Positions 7,173-16,623 of a DNA stretch of 64,000 nt are shown here, piece after piece (the first letter of the stretch is position 1; the number at the start of each line of letters is the position of its first letter). Position numbers and translations under genes: made by a program. Origin of the DNA: Sporosarcina sp. JAI121 (GTDB taxonomy: Bacteria > Bacillota > Bacilli > Bacillales_A > Planococcaceae); contig NZ_JACCCL010000001.1 in assembly GCF_013408665.1 (NCBI RefSeq), positions 62,001 to 126,000 on the forward strand. The letters run 5' to 3'. The notes below the pieces were generated by a model. It was not told the origin of the DNA, searched no databases, and saw nothing but the letters and a program-made list of their open reading frames with translations.

Positions 7173-8261
7173 ATGCGGGCACGCGATATAGGGTTGGAAT
7201 TTGAAGGAGAAACGGGATTCTTTAATGCAATCACTGACGTTCCGGGAGTTGCCGTTGGGTATTCAACAATTGTTGAAGGGGAAGGTCCATTGGTAGTAGG
7301 GGAAGGCCCAATCCGCACTGGAGTAACTGCCATTTTGCCGCGCGGTAAACAAAATGAAATGAAACCGATCTGGGCTGGAACATTTTCTTTCAATGGCAAT
7401 GGTGAAATGACAGGAACCCATTGGATAAACGACGGCGGGTATTTTTTAAGCCCAATATGCATTACAAATACTCATTCGGTCGGCACGGTCCACCAGACGG
7501 TCGTGAAGTGGATGATAGATAATTATAAGGATCAATTCTTAACTGAACATTTATGGGCGATGCCTGTCGTTGCTGAAACTTATGACGGTGTTTTAAATGA
7601 TATTAACGGCATGCATGTTAAGGAAGAGCATGTTTTGGCTGCACTGCAATCTGCTCAATCGGGTGAGTTGAAGGAGGGGAATGTTGGCGGCGGAACGGGT
7701 ATGATTTGTTACGGATTTAAAGGGGGTACCGGAACTTCTTCACGTAAACTCCATATCGACGGGGAAGAATATCACATCGGCGTGCTCGTGCAAGCAAACT
7801 ACGGAAAAAGGGATTGGTTAAAAATATCAGGCGTCCCAGTTGGAAAATACTTGACTGAGAATACATTGCTCACAAAGGAGATGGGTTCAATCATTGTAAT
7901 CATCGGGACTGATATCCCGATGTTGCCTCATCAACTGAAACGCCTTGCCAAACGCGCTTCCATTGGAATTGGAAGAAGTGGTAGTCCCGGGGGGAACGAT
8001 TCTGGCGATATATTCCTCGCATTTTCAACCGCAAATGAAATGTCTATTCAACAAAAGGAAGTACCGATTTTAAATATGAAATCTACTAACGATCAACAAT
8101 TCGACCCGATTTATGAACAGACTTGTCATGCGATTGATGAAGCGATTATTAACTCTATGATTGCGGCAGAAAGTATGACGGCACTTAAACCAAGCGGGAA
8201 AATTGTCGAGGCTATTAACCATGAAAAACTTATGGAAGTGATGAAGAGGTATAACCGTTAA
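7173..8261 (+). CDS. P1-family aminopeptidase (DmpA/BapA type, MEROPS S58)
   Basis: A 362-residue Ntn hydrolase that makes itself active by cutting before a serine. The predicted cleavage and nucleophile site is Asp276-Ser277 in GGNDSGDIFLAF. The N-terminal NAITDVPGVAVGYSTI and central GNVGGGTGMICYGFKGG are hallmarks. Family members release D-amino acids, L-amino acids or beta-alanine from short peptides and amides. Beta-aminopeptidase activity would fit the neighbouring GabP and beta-alanine genes, but substrate cannot be read from the sequence. The ATG at 7173 is chosen because AAAGGA lies 8 bases before it. Codons further upstream lie in or before that site. Confidence 0.85.
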   Translation: MRARDIGLEFEGETGFFNAITDVPGVAVGYSTIVEGEGPLVVGEGPIRTGVTAILPRGKQNEMKPIWAGTFSFNGNGEMTGTHWINDGGYFLSPICITNTHSVGTVHQTVVKWMIDNYKDQFLTEHLWAMPVVAETYDGVLNDINGMHVKEEHVLAALQSAQSGELKEGNVGGGTGMICYGFKGGTGTSSRKLHIDGEEYHIGVLVQANYGKRDWLKISGVPVGKYLTENTLLTKEMGSIIVIIGTDIPMLPHQLKRLAKRASIGIGRSGSPGGNDSGDIFLAFSTANEMSIQQKEVPILNMKSTNDQQFDPIYEQTCHAIDEAIINSMIAAESMTALKPSGKIVEAINHEKLMEVMKRYNR

Positions 8262-8330
8262 TGAGTAATCTGCGAAGAGGAATACGAAGGTGTTGAACTC
8301 GATATATCGAACAAATGAATATTAATATTA

Positions 8331-8390
8331 ACTAAGCGAAGGCGCCTTTTAAGGGGTAGCCGAAGCCCTAAGACTAGTCGCGCAGCAGCG
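8331..8390 (+). repeat. Intergenic repeat family, copy 1 (left half)
   Basis: ACTAAGCGAAGGCGC followed by GGGGTAGCCGAAGCCC and TAAGACT. These blocks recur at 25385 and, inverted, at 57581-57690. The right half of the element (GAGAGGCATCC...GCGC.GAAGCG) is missing or diverged here. The remaining bases of this gap hold a terminator and nothing else I can see. Confidence 0.75.
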
Positions 8391-8470
8391 AATTCAATGG
8401 TATTTTTTATTTCAACCTAATTCATGTTTTTTATATCTGGTACGACCTTTATGGCTGAAAACTGTAATGA

Positions 8471-8519
8471 AAAGAACATCCGGAATCGCTCAAATGAGAG
8501 ACTCCGGATGTTCTTTTTT
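8471..8519. terminator. Bidirectional terminator between the P1 peptidase and gabP
   Basis: AAAGAACATCCGGA pairs with TCCGGATGTTCTTT, with a T-run on the plus strand. On the minus strand the hairpin abuts the gabP stop codon. Confidence 0.85.
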
Positions 8520-9928
8520 TAGCGAAGCGTCCTGGAAGATGCTTGAATAATACCCTTCTTCAATTCACCGACAACGTCTTTCTTTCGAGCAAAGATGAAA
8601 TAAGAAGCGACGGTCACCCCTGCAATCAGCAATGTAAGCACTGCCTGTACACGTAATGATTCAATGATAAGCATGGCAACATAGATTCCCGCGATGACGA
8701 AAATGGTCGCATACGTCAAGTAAGGGAATAGCCACATTCTAATTTGAAGTGCCTCAGGGTTTTCCCGTTCAAGTCTTCTTCGCATTTGCAGATGCGAAAA
8801 CGCGATGACAAGGTACACCAAAAGGGCAACTGCTCCTGAAGAATTAATTAGAAACAAAAATATCTTGTCTGGAGAAGTATAACTAAAAATGACCGCGATA
8901 TAGGAAAAGAGCGTGCTGAATAAAATCGCACGTATAGGAACGCCTTTCTTGCTTAATTTCAAAAATGCTTTCGGCGCATCGCCTTTTTGCGCCATTCCAA
9001 ACAACATGCGCGAGTTTGCATATAATGCTGAATTCAAGCAAGAGAGAACCGCGGTTAAGACAACAAAGTTCATAATCTGGGCTGCGGCAGGTATTCCAAC
9101 ATAATCAAGAACCGCAACGAACGGACTGACAAGCAGGCTAGTGGAATTCCAAGGCAACAAAGTGACCACAAGCGCGATAGAACCGATATAGAAGATTAGA
9201 ATCCTCCAGATGACACTGTTTGTCGCAATCCGGACCGCTTTTGCCGGATGATCTGATTCGCCGGCAGCAATCGTGACAATTTCAGTACCCATGAAGGAAA
9301 AGATGACTACGGTAATTCCCAATAAGACCGAACCAAACCCAGTCGGCATGAATCCGCCTGCCCCTAATAGATTCACCGTTCCGGGAGCATCTACGCCTGG
9401 ATACCATCCGAAAAGCACACAAAGCCCAAGAACGAGGAACAAACCGATACTAACGACTTTAATGAGGGAAAACCAATACTCGAATTCCCCGAATGACTTC
9501 ACCGAAAAAAGATTCGTAAGTGTTAACAAAACGGTTAGGATCAATGCCATTAACCAAAGCGGGAATTCCGGAATCCAGTATTGCATAATTGCTGCACCGG
9601 CAATTGCTTCTATCGCAATAACGACAACCCAGAAAAACCAATACAACCATCCAATTGTGAAGCCTGCCCACGGTCCGATCGATTCGGTAGCATAGGTGGA
9701 AAAAGAGCCACTTGTTGGATGGGCAGCTGCCATCTCGCCAAGCATCCGCATAACCAAGACGACAATTGTACCTGCAAATGCGTAAGATAGAATCGCGCCA
9801 GGTCCCGAGGCGTTGATAACTGCGCCACTTCCGATAAACAGACCGGCTCCAATAACACCCGCAATTGAAATCATGCTGATGTGCCGGATTTTCAAATCTG
9901 GATTTAACTGTCCTTGCTGATTAGACAT
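8519..9928 (-). CDS. gabP: GabP-like gamma-aminobutyrate/beta-alanine permease
   Basis: A 469-residue, 12-helix amino acid permease of the APC superfamily. It resembles B. subtilis GabP throughout: RHISMISIAGVIGAGLFIGSG at the N-terminus, PTSGSFSTYA, GPWAGFTIGWLYWFFWVVVI and the AAQIMNFVVLTAVLSCLNS helix. GabP imports GABA and also beta-alanine, which suits the aminotransferase and semialdehyde dehydrogenase genes of this region. AGGAGGAATGTAG precedes the ATG. A perfect cre sequence lies 40 bases upstream, so carbon catabolite control by CcpA is likely. The gene is divergent from the M20-led operon. Confidence 0.88.
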   Translation of the reverse strand: MSNQQGQLNPDLKIRHISMISIAGVIGAGLFIGSGAVINASGPGAILSYAFAGTIVVLVMRMLGEMAAAHPTSGSFSTYATESIGPWAGFTIGWLYWFFWVVVIAIEAIAGAAIMQYWIPEFPLWLMALILTVLLTLTNLFSVKSFGEFEYWFSLIKVVSIGLFLVLGLCVLFGWYPGVDAPGTVNLLGAGGFMPTGFGSVLLGITVVIFSFMGTEIVTIAAGESDHPAKAVRIATNSVIWRILIFYIGSIALVVTLLPWNSTSLLVSPFVAVLDYVGIPAAAQIMNFVVLTAVLSCLNSALYANSRMLFGMAQKGDAPKAFLKLSKKGVPIRAILFSTLFSYIAVIFSYTSPDKIFLFLINSSGAVALLVYLVIAFSHLQMRRRLERENPEALQIRMWLFPYLTYATIFVIAGIYVAMLIIESLRVQAVLTLLIAGVTVASYFIFARKKDVVGELKKGIIQASSRTLR

Positions 9929-9968
9929 CTACATTCCTCCTCTGTGAAAATAGTAAGCCCCCACGAAG

Positions 9969-9982
9969 TGTAAGCGTTTTCA
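9969..9982 (-). promoter_or_regulatory. cre site (CcpA) upstream of gabP
   Basis: TGTAAGCGTTTTCA matches the Bacillus cre consensus TGWAARCGYTWWCW at every position. It lies 41-54 bases upstream of the gabP start, where CcpA would block transcription. Confidence 0.7.
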
Positions 9983-10152
9983 AATATAGGTGACTGAATA
10001 TTCAACCCGATAGATATATCAATCATACAATAATTTAGCTGAATTATAGTAGACAGGTTGTAAAAAAATATGAAGAATACTTATACAATTCGTTAAATAT
10101 ATCGATGTTTTTTACTAGTTAGGCAATATGTCTAAACTTTAACATGAAGTGC

Positions 10153-10164
10153 TCACACTTTGTC
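10153..10164 (-). promoter_or_regulatory. Shared motif GACAAAGTGTRA, site A
   Basis: The minus strand reads GACAAAGTGTGA. The same 12-base motif occurs upstream of both semialdehyde dehydrogenase genes (22382-22393 and 25620-25631). Here it lies in the gabP/M20 divergent gap, roughly 50 bases before a possible TATAGA -10 element at 10199. A second cre-like sequence (TGAAAACGGTTACT, 10173-10186, one mismatch) follows it. It may be the target of the PucR-family regulator. Confidence 0.5.
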
Positions 10165-10281
10165 TAGTTCAATGAAAACGGTTACTTACTAGAATTAGTA
10201 TAGAATATTTAAAAGAGTTAATTTAATTGTAAGCCATTATTGTTATTGTTTTCATCAATGGCTAACGGGGAGGAACATTAT

Positions 10282-11505
10282 ATGAAAGTAAAGGTTGAAA
10301 ACAAGACTTATATTCGTGATCGAGAGGCCGTAATTAACTTAACCTCGGAACTTGTACGCATACCCAGTGTTTATAGGGAAAATACCCTGGATGGAAATGA
10401 AACAAAAGTGGCGATGCATGTTGCCGCTTATTTAAGAAAAATTGGGATTGAAACACATATGGAAGAGGTTGTTCCAGGTAGACCGAACGTCATCGGCATT
10501 GTCGACTCCGGAAAACCTGGTAAAACACTTCTATTCGAAGGTCACACCGATGTGGTGACTGAAGGGGATAGGGATGCATGGGTTTACGACCCTTTTAGTG
10601 CGCATATTGAGAACGGACGGATGTACGGTCGAGGGACGAATGATACAAAGGGGAATTTGGCGTGCATGATTACAGCTGTTCATTCACTTCTTCAGGATAA
10701 AGAAGAGTTCTCCGGGAAAATCATCTTATGCATACCTGTTGATGAGGAAGGTATGATGAGCGGCATTAAGCACTTCATTCAACAAGGGTGGGCAGATGGG
10801 GTAGATGGTGCAATCATTTGCGAACCTGAAGAGAATAATGTCTGTATTGCGCAACGAGGGGCTATGCGAATAAGAGTGGACGTGTATGGGAAGATGGCGC
10901 ACGGAGCAATATCTTGGAGCGGCATAAACCCGAATTGGCGCATGGCGAGGCTCATAGTGGAACTGGAAAAGTTGGAGAAAGAAGAGCAAAAAAGATTGGG
11001 CGAAGATCCCTATTTGAAATGGCCTTCGATTACGCCGACAATTTTACAAGCCCCGGTAAAAGGTGATGCACAAATTAACGTTATACCGGATCACTGCATG
11101 ATGACGCTTGATATTCGAACGGTTCCCAGTCAAAATCATGATGAATTATTGGAGAAAATAAATTCCATTATTCAGAAGCTTAAAGAAGATGACCAGGATT
11201 TTAAAGTGGAACTGACGATTTTGGATAACCGTCCTTCTACAATTACAGCAACTGATGATCCTGTCGTACAAGCAATTTATGGCGCAGTGGAATCAGTCAC
11301 AGGTGATACGCCCATTTATAATGGAGTTCCTGGGGCGACAGATGGAACGTTTCTTCATATGCATGGTATCCCGATTGTGACAATTGGTGCCGGAGACAGA
11401 GATATCCCACACCAAATCAATGAATATGTAGATATTGAAGAACTGGCAGTTACTACGGCTATTTACAGGGATGCAGCTTTACGCTTTCTGAATGGCAAGG
11501 AGTGA
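10282..11505 (+). CDS. M20-family amidohydrolase (ArgE/DapE type), first gene of catabolic operon
   Basis: A 407-residue zinc hydrolase that cuts amide bonds of N-acyl amino acids. Metal and catalytic residues are visible: His88 and Asp90 in FEGHTDVV, Asp121 in GRGTNDTKGN, Glu155-Glu156 in PVDEEG, the CEPEEN motif, and a C-terminal His in GDRDIPHQINEYV. The ATG at 10282 follows GGGGAGG by 9 bases. An earlier in-frame codon at 10240 lacks a site. It heads an operon whose other enzymes could degrade pantoate, so a pantothenate or N-acyl-beta-alanine deacylase is an attractive role. ArgE, DapE or another acylase remain possible, since the sequence alone does not set the acyl group. Confidence 0.85.
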   Translation: MKVKVENKTYIRDREAVINLTSELVRIPSVYRENTLDGNETKVAMHVAAYLRKIGIETHMEEVVPGRPNVIGIVDSGKPGKTLLFEGHTDVVTEGDRDAWVYDPFSAHIENGRMYGRGTNDTKGNLACMITAVHSLLQDKEEFSGKIILCIPVDEEGMMSGIKHFIQQGWADGVDGAIICEPEENNVCIAQRGAMRIRVDVYGKMAHGAISWSGINPNWRMARLIVELEKLEKEEQKRLGEDPYLKWPSITPTILQAPVKGDAQINVIPDHCMMTLDIRTVPSQNHDELLEKINSIIQKLKEDDQDFKVELTILDNRPSTITATDDPVVQAIYGAVESVTGDTPIYNGVPGATDGTFLHMHGIPIVTIGAGDRDIPHQINEYVDIEELAVTTAIYRDAALRFLNGKE

Positions 11506-11511
11506 TAAAAT

Positions 11512-12621
11512 ATGACAGAATTTACTATTGCAATTATTCCAGGGGATGGAATCGGTATTGAAGTTATGGAAGAAGCCTTAAAAGTGTTGAAGGTACTAGA
11601 AGAGCACGAACAAGATTTCGTTCTAACTATGGAGGAATTTCCATGGAACTCGGACTACTATGTTGCTAACGGAAGGATGATGCCTGAAAACGGACTGGAA
11701 ACGTTACAGGCTTTTGATGCGATATTATTCGGAGCCATCGGGGATGCGCGTGTTCCGGATGACGTCACAGTGTGGGAATTAATCATGCCAATCCGAAAGC
11801 GATTTCAACAATATGTAAACTTCAGACCGGTTAAATCGTTACCAGGAATTAAATCACCGCTTGCCTCTGGAGATGACATCGACTTTGTCATATTCCGTGA
11901 AAATGCGGAAGGGGAGTATTCTGATAGCGGTGGGCGCATGTTTGATTCGCAAGCATCCGAGCTCGCCATTCAAAATACGGTTATGACACGTGGAGGAATT
12001 GAGAGAATAGCAATCGCTGCATGTGACTATGCGGTAAAAAACGGCAAGAAAAAGTTGACGAGTGCGACAAAGTCAAACGCTGTCATCCATGCGATGAAAC
12101 TATGGGACGAGCATGTAAAGCGGGTTGTTGCTGAAGGTTACCCTGGGTTGGAACTTGAATCAGCCTACATCGATGCACTTGTGGCGTACTTCGTCCAACG
12201 ACCGCAAACATTTGAGGTTGTCGTCGCATCCAACCTTTTTGGAGACATTCTGTCGGATCTTGGTTCCGGAATCGTAGGCGGGCTGGGTCTTTCTCCTTCG
12301 GCCAATATTAATCCGGAAAAAAAGTACCCCTCGATGTTTGAACCAGTTCATGGGTCTGCACCGGATATCGCTGGAAAAGGGATAGCGAATCCGATAGCTC
12401 AAATATGGTCAGCTGCTTTGCTGTTAGAGCATTTAGGAAGAGAAGATCTTTCAATTATCATCATCAAGGCGATTGAAAAAGTACTTATTGAAGGGGAAGT
12501 AAAGACGGCTGATATCGGCGGGAGTGCAACAACAAAACAAATGGGTTCAGCAATTGCAGAGAAAATAAAAGAACAGTATGTTACTGGGGAAATGGGGAGT
12601 TTAATGCATGAAACTAACTAA
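11512..12621 (+). CDS. Decarboxylating D-malate/tartrate-type dehydrogenase (isopropylmalate dehydrogenase family)
   Basis: A 369-residue NAD- and Mg2+-dependent beta-decarboxylating dehydrogenase. IIPGDGIGIEV opens the protein, and FRENAEGEYSDSGGR, NLFGDILSDLGSGIVGG and FEPVHGSAPDIAGKGIANP are the family signatures. The EGEYSDSGGR form is the one seen in tartrate/D-malate dehydrogenases (TtuC, DmlA) rather than LeuB or Icd. Enzymes of this subgroup are known to act on 3,3-dimethyl-D-malate (EC 1.1.1.84), giving 2-oxoisovalerate and CO2, the last step of pantoate breakdown. AAGGAG precedes the ATG and overlaps the upstream stop. The next gene overlaps its end by 14 bases. Confidence 0.88.
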   Translation: MTEFTIAIIPGDGIGIEVMEEALKVLKVLEEHEQDFVLTMEEFPWNSDYYVANGRMMPENGLETLQAFDAILFGAIGDARVPDDVTVWELIMPIRKRFQQYVNFRPVKSLPGIKSPLASGDDIDFVIFRENAEGEYSDSGGRMFDSQASELAIQNTVMTRGGIERIAIAACDYAVKNGKKKLTSATKSNAVIHAMKLWDEHVKRVVAEGYPGLELESAYIDALVAYFVQRPQTFEVVVASNLFGDILSDLGSGIVGGLGLSPSANINPEKKYPSMFEPVHGSAPDIAGKGIANPIAQIWSAALLLEHLGREDLSIIIIKAIEKVLIEGEVKTADIGGSATTKQMGSAIAEKIKEQYVTGEMGSLMHETN

Positions 12622-13354
12622 CAAAGTAATCATAGTGACAGGTGCTGGCGGTGGGATGGGCAAAGCTATTGCCTTGCAGCTAGTAGAACGGGGTGCATTT
12701 GTCGTTGGAATTGATATATCAGTGGAGTCGCTGTCAGATATTCAGCAAGATAATTTTGAAGCCAAGGTGGCCGACGTATTAGATGAACAAAAAATTTCGG
12801 AACTATTTTCGGAAATTAGTAATACGCACGGAAAAATCGACGGGTTAGTCAATGCGTTGGGTATTGCGCAATCTCAAACTCCAATCGAGGAGGTTTCTTT
12901 AGAGCAATGGCACCGCCTTCTGAATGTGAATGCAACAAGTTTATTCATTACATGCAAAGAGGCAGTTAAATATATGAAACCGAAACGTCAAGGCTCAATT
13001 ATTACAATTGCTTCTATTTCAGCAGTAAGGCCGCGACCGGGTCTACAATCATATATCGCGTCAAAAGGAGCAGCGGAAAGTTTTTCAAGGGCTATGGCCA
13101 TCGAATTAGCGCCGTATTCAATACGGGTCAACACAATCCATCCCGGTCCCGCGGATACAAATATGCTGGGACAATTCGCCGAGGAAAACGCGGACGTCAC
13201 TGCAATGAAAGATGCAGTGTTCAAGCAAAGTGTTCCGTTAGGCGAGCTGATTCAACCGGATGATATAGCGGGAGCTGTCGTCTATTTATTATCAGACGGT
13301 GCGAAAATGGTGACTGGCGCGACATTGAACGTCGATGGTGGAAGAGGACTGTAA
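12608..13354 (+). CDS. Short-chain dehydrogenase/reductase
   Basis: A 248-residue classical SDR. The cofactor motif TGAGGGMG (residues 11-18), the acidic Asp that favours NAD in VGIDIS, NALGIA in place of NAG, catalytic Tyr149 and Lys153 in SYIASKG, and the C-terminal VTGATLNVDGGRGL are all present. It overlaps the preceding dehydrogenase gene and stands directly before an aldehyde dehydrogenase. That order suggests alcohol to aldehyde to acid to oxidative decarboxylation. In the pantothenate hypothesis it would oxidise pantoate to 4-dehydropantoate (EC 1.1.1.106). The true alcohol cannot be deduced from sequence. Confidence 0.88.
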   Translation: MKLTNKVIIVTGAGGGMGKAIALQLVERGAFVVGIDISVESLSDIQQDNFEAKVADVLDEQKISELFSEISNTHGKIDGLVNALGIAQSQTPIEEVSLEQWHRLLNVNATSLFITCKEAVKYMKPKRQGSIITIASISAVRPRPGLQSYIASKGAAESFSRAMAIELAPYSIRVNTIHPGPADTNMLGQFAEENADVTAMKDAVFKQSVPLGELIQPDDIAGAVVYLLSDGAKMVTGATLNVDGGRGL

Positions 13355-13376
13355 TAAATAGGAGGCAGTGAGTAAT

Positions 13377-14822
13377 ATGAAACGGATTCCAATGCTTATT
13401 GATGGAGAGTGGATTGGTGACGATAGCCATGAGTGGATGCCGATTTTTAATCCATCAAATGGAACGCAAATTGCTGAAATCGTTAAAGGAAATCAAAGCC
13501 ATGTAGATGCAGCGGTTGCTGCCGCACAAATAGCGTTCGAAAGTGATGAGTGGAAAAAAGTGAAGACTTTCGAACGTGGGCAATTACTTGTGAGTTTTGC
13601 GAGTTATATTAGGGAAAACGCAGAACAATGGAGTGAGTGGGAGTGTGAAGATGTCGGAAAGCCGATGTCTCAAGCACGTTCGGATGTTGAAGCTGCCGCC
13701 AGGTATTTCGAGTTCTATGGTGGTGCGGCAGATAAAGTGATGGGGGAGACGATTCCGATTGAGGAAGGGATTTTAAACGCAACTGTTCTTGAGCCTCTTG
13801 GCGTAACAGCTCATATCATTCCATGGAATTACCCGCTTCAAATCATTTCCAGAAGTGTAGCTGCTGCAATTGCGACAGGAAATGCAGTCATCGTCAAATC
13901 TGCGGAAGATACACCATTGACTGCTCATGCGATTGCAGAGTGGTTTGCTGCAAGTGATTTACCTAAAGGGATCTTCCAACATATAACGGGGTTAGGTGTG
14001 GATGTCGGAGGTCCTTTATCGGCACATCCCGACATCGATCATGTAACATTCACTGGGTCTGTGAATACAGGAATTGCGGTAATGAAAGCGGCCGCGAATA
14101 ATGTGGTATCCGTTACCCTCGAACTTGGTGGTAAGTCCCCAAATATTGTATTTGCTGATGCATCTGAAGAGAAAGCGTTGGAAGGGGTCGTTAAAGCGAT
14201 AATTCAAAATGCTGGTCAAACATGTTCCGCGGGTTCGAGGCTATTAATAGAAGAGTCATACAAGGAACATTTTTTATGTAGGTTAGTAGAAAAATTCAGT
14301 GAGTTGACAATCGGCCCTGGAAATGAAGATAAGGATATCGGACCGATTTTGAATAAAAGACAATATGACCAAATTATGAACCGGATTGAAGAAGCTAAAA
14401 AATCAGGCGAAATTGTGGTTGGTGGAAAAGCAGTATCCATTGCAGGAGCTGAAGATGGCCTTTACATTGAACCTACAATAATAGATGGATTATCCCCCTC
14501 TTGCCCGGTAGCCCAAGAAGAGATATTTGGACCGGTATTAAGCGTGTTTACTTTCAAAGATACGGAAGAAGCTATTCAATTGGCCAATGGAACTGACTAT
14601 GGTCTAGTTACGGGAATTTGGACACAAAATATTGACGTTGCGCATTATGTGGCCTCAAAAGTGAAATCGGGTCAAGTTTTTATTAACAATTACGGAGCAG
14701 CGGGTGGAATCCAAATGCCGTTCGGTGGTTATAAAAAGAGCGGAATTGGAAGGGAAAAAGGATTCGTAGCATTAAGAAACTATACACAGATAAAGAATAT
14801 AGCAGTAAAATTTGGTGTTTGA
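13377..14822 (+). CDS. NAD(P)-dependent aldehyde dehydrogenase
   Basis: A 481-residue enzyme of the non-acylating aldehyde dehydrogenase superfamily. Visible are the IPWNYPL substrate/cofactor loop, the glycine motif FTGSVNTG, the catalytic Glu in LELGGKSPNIV, the nucleophile Cys283 in NAGQTCSAGSR and EEIFGPVLSVF. It lies 22 bases after the SDR stop in the same operon, so the SDR product is its probable substrate, for instance a 4-dehydropantoate-like aldehyde. The ATG at 13377 is preferred because the GTG at 13368 is only two bases from the GGAGG. The ATG lies 11 from it, a bit long but workable. Confidence 0.88.
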   Translation: MKRIPMLIDGEWIGDDSHEWMPIFNPSNGTQIAEIVKGNQSHVDAAVAAAQIAFESDEWKKVKTFERGQLLVSFASYIRENAEQWSEWECEDVGKPMSQARSDVEAAARYFEFYGGAADKVMGETIPIEEGILNATVLEPLGVTAHIIPWNYPLQIISRSVAAAIATGNAVIVKSAEDTPLTAHAIAEWFAASDLPKGIFQHITGLGVDVGGPLSAHPDIDHVTFTGSVNTGIAVMKAAANNVVSVTLELGGKSPNIVFADASEEKALEGVVKAIIQNAGQTCSAGSRLLIEESYKEHFLCRLVEKFSELTIGPGNEDKDIGPILNKRQYDQIMNRIEEAKKSGEIVVGGKAVSIAGAEDGLYIEPTIIDGLSPSCPVAQEEIFGPVLSVFTFKDTEEAIQLANGTDYGLVTGIWTQNIDVAHYVASKVKSGQVFINNYGAAGGIQMPFGGYKKSGIGREKGFVALRNYTQIKNIAVKFGV

Positions 14823-14902
14823 TGGAGAATATTCAGGGGAGCTACAATTAGTGATTTTTCGTAAATTGATTTAGCTTTTTGAAAAAAGTGAGGGGGAGCG
14901 AT

Positions 14903-15103
14903 ATGAAGTATATTAAATTATTAATCGCAGTACCATTTATCGGCTTTTTGGGGTTGCTGCCATGGGCGAATCGAATCGAGCCATACATCCTTGGAATGCC
15001 ATTTTTGTTGTTTTGGCTAGTTTTGTGGATGGTGATTTCGCCTTTACTCTTAACCATTGTTTATAAGTTTGATCCAGATAATAAGGAAGGTGAGACAGAG
15101 TGA
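14903..15103 (+). CDS. DUF3311 small membrane protein, symporter partner
   Basis: A 66-residue protein with two hydrophobic helices (YIKLLIAVPFIGFLGLLPWA and FLLFWLVLWMVISPLLLTIV) separated by a short NRIEPYILGMP loop. It has a charged tail. This matches DUF3311 proteins, which are regularly encoded just before sodium:solute symporters. The stop overlaps the next start (GTGA), so the two are translationally coupled and likely form a complex. GAGGGGGAGCG precedes the ATG at 14903. An upstream in-frame codon at 14879 would include the ribosome binding site region and is rejected. Confidence 0.8.
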   Translation: MKYIKLLIAVPFIGFLGLLPWANRIEPYILGMPFLLFWLVLWMVISPLLLTIVYKFDPDNKEGETE

Positions 15104-16578
15104 ATATATCATTAATCATTATTAGTCTATTTCTTCTTTTAGCTCTTTCTATCGGGATATTATCAACAAGAGGAAAAAAGATGAGCATGGAAGAATGGAC
15201 AGTTGGAGGACGAGGGTTCGGAACGCTGTTCATTTTCTTTCTAATTGCGGGAGAAGTATATACGACCTTTACTTTTCTCGGTGGTAGCGGATGGACATTT
15301 ACTAGAGGGGCTGCCGTTTATTATGTACCCGCTTACATCTTCCTTGCTTATGTATTATCGTATTGGTTCGTTCCGAAAATTTGGAAGTATTGTAAGGATA
15401 ACAATCTCATATCACAACCGGACTTCTTTGCTTCTAAATACAAGAGCACCGCTTTAGGAATCTTAGTTGCGATTGTGGGTTGTGTAGCCCTAATTCCATA
15501 CATCGTTATTCAATTTAAAGGGCTCGGCATCATTGTCTCACAAGCATCATACGGTACAATAACTCCCGTTATGGCAAGTTGTATCGGAGCGGCCGTTGTT
15601 GCAACATATGTGATGGTTTCTGGTATCCATGGTTCAGCATGGACAGCGATTATAAAAGATTTCATGATATTAATCGTCGTTATTTTTCTTGGTTTGTACA
15701 TCCCTTTTCATTACTTTGGGGGAATCAAGCCCATGTTCGAGGCAGTTGAATTGGTAAAACCTGAGCTTCTGACGTTGCCGGATGCCGGGTTCAGTAATTC
15801 GTGGTTTACTTCAACTGTTATTTTCAACGCTATCGGATTTTATATTCTTCCGACCTCTTTTATGGTGATATTATCAGCGAAAAGTGCAAAAGGTTTGCGG
15901 AAAAATGCAATCACATTGCCTTTGTATACGATTCTACTACTATTCATTTTCTTTGTCGGATTCGCTGCTATTACTGTAATTCCGGAACTTGAAGCGGCGC
16001 AGGGGGATCTTGCCCTTCTTATGCTGGCGATCAAGACGTTTGACCCTTGGATTGTCGGGATTATTGGAGCAGCTGGTCTATTAACTGCTTTAGTTCCATG
16101 TTCCGTCATGCTCATGTCGAGTGCTGCAGGTCTAACGCAAAATATGTATAAAGTCATCGTTCCGACAGCTTCAGATAAACATCTGTTGACTGTTTCTAAA
16201 CTGTTTATTGTACTGATTTCCCTGATCGCTTTATATTTCACAATAACAGGTGGCGAAGCGATGGCCATTTTGAATATTATGTCCTACAGCCTTATTGTTC
16301 AATTGGCTCCGGCCCTTTTCCTAAGTCTTCAAAAGAACAACATGATTACAAAACAAGGGGCATTCACAGGAATTGTTACGGGAGTAGTCGTTGTTTTGAT
16401 TATGACATTGAAAGGCCTTGGAATTGGAGATTTATTACCGCATGTTCCCCAATGGGTACAAGATATAAATGGATCATTTGTAGCTTTGATCATGAATATT
16501 CTGGTGATGTTTTTCGTTAGTTTAGCTTCAAAAGTATTCGTATCGGTAAAACAGCCGGAATATGAAGATGTGAGATGA
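15100..16578 (+). CDS. Sodium:solute symporter (SSS family)
   Basis: A 492-residue membrane protein with about 13 helices and the LeuT-like SSS fold. Recognisable parts are EEWTVGGRGFGTLFIFFLIAG near the start (sodium-site region), YVMVSGIHGSAWTAIIKDF and the ALVPCSVMLMSSAAGL segment. The SSS family includes PanF, the Na+/pantothenate carrier, and a DUF3311/YhdT-like small partner is typical of that branch. It starts with a GTG overlapping the DUF3311 gene. As the only large carrier in the operon it probably imports the operon's substrate. That substrate is inferred, not seen. Confidence 0.85.
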   Translation: MNISLIIISLFLLLALSIGILSTRGKKMSMEEWTVGGRGFGTLFIFFLIAGEVYTTFTFLGGSGWTFTRGAAVYYVPAYIFLAYVLSYWFVPKIWKYCKDNNLISQPDFFASKYKSTALGILVAIVGCVALIPYIVIQFKGLGIIVSQASYGTITPVMASCIGAAVVATYVMVSGIHGSAWTAIIKDFMILIVVIFLGLYIPFHYFGGIKPMFEAVELVKPELLTLPDAGFSNSWFTSTVIFNAIGFYILPTSFMVILSAKSAKGLRKNAITLPLYTILLLFIFFVGFAAITVIPELEAAQGDLALLMLAIKTFDPWIVGIIGAAGLLTALVPCSVMLMSSAAGLTQNMYKVIVPTASDKHLLTVSKLFIVLISLIALYFTITGGEAMAILNIMSYSLIVQLAPALFLSLQKNNMITKQGAFTGIVTGVVVVLIMTLKGLGIGDLLPHVPQWVQDINGSFVALIMNILVMFFVSLASKVFVSVKQPEYEDVR

Positions 16579-16623
16579 AAATCCGATACTATTATTTGAA
16601 AAACGAAAGGAGAAAATGTGTAG

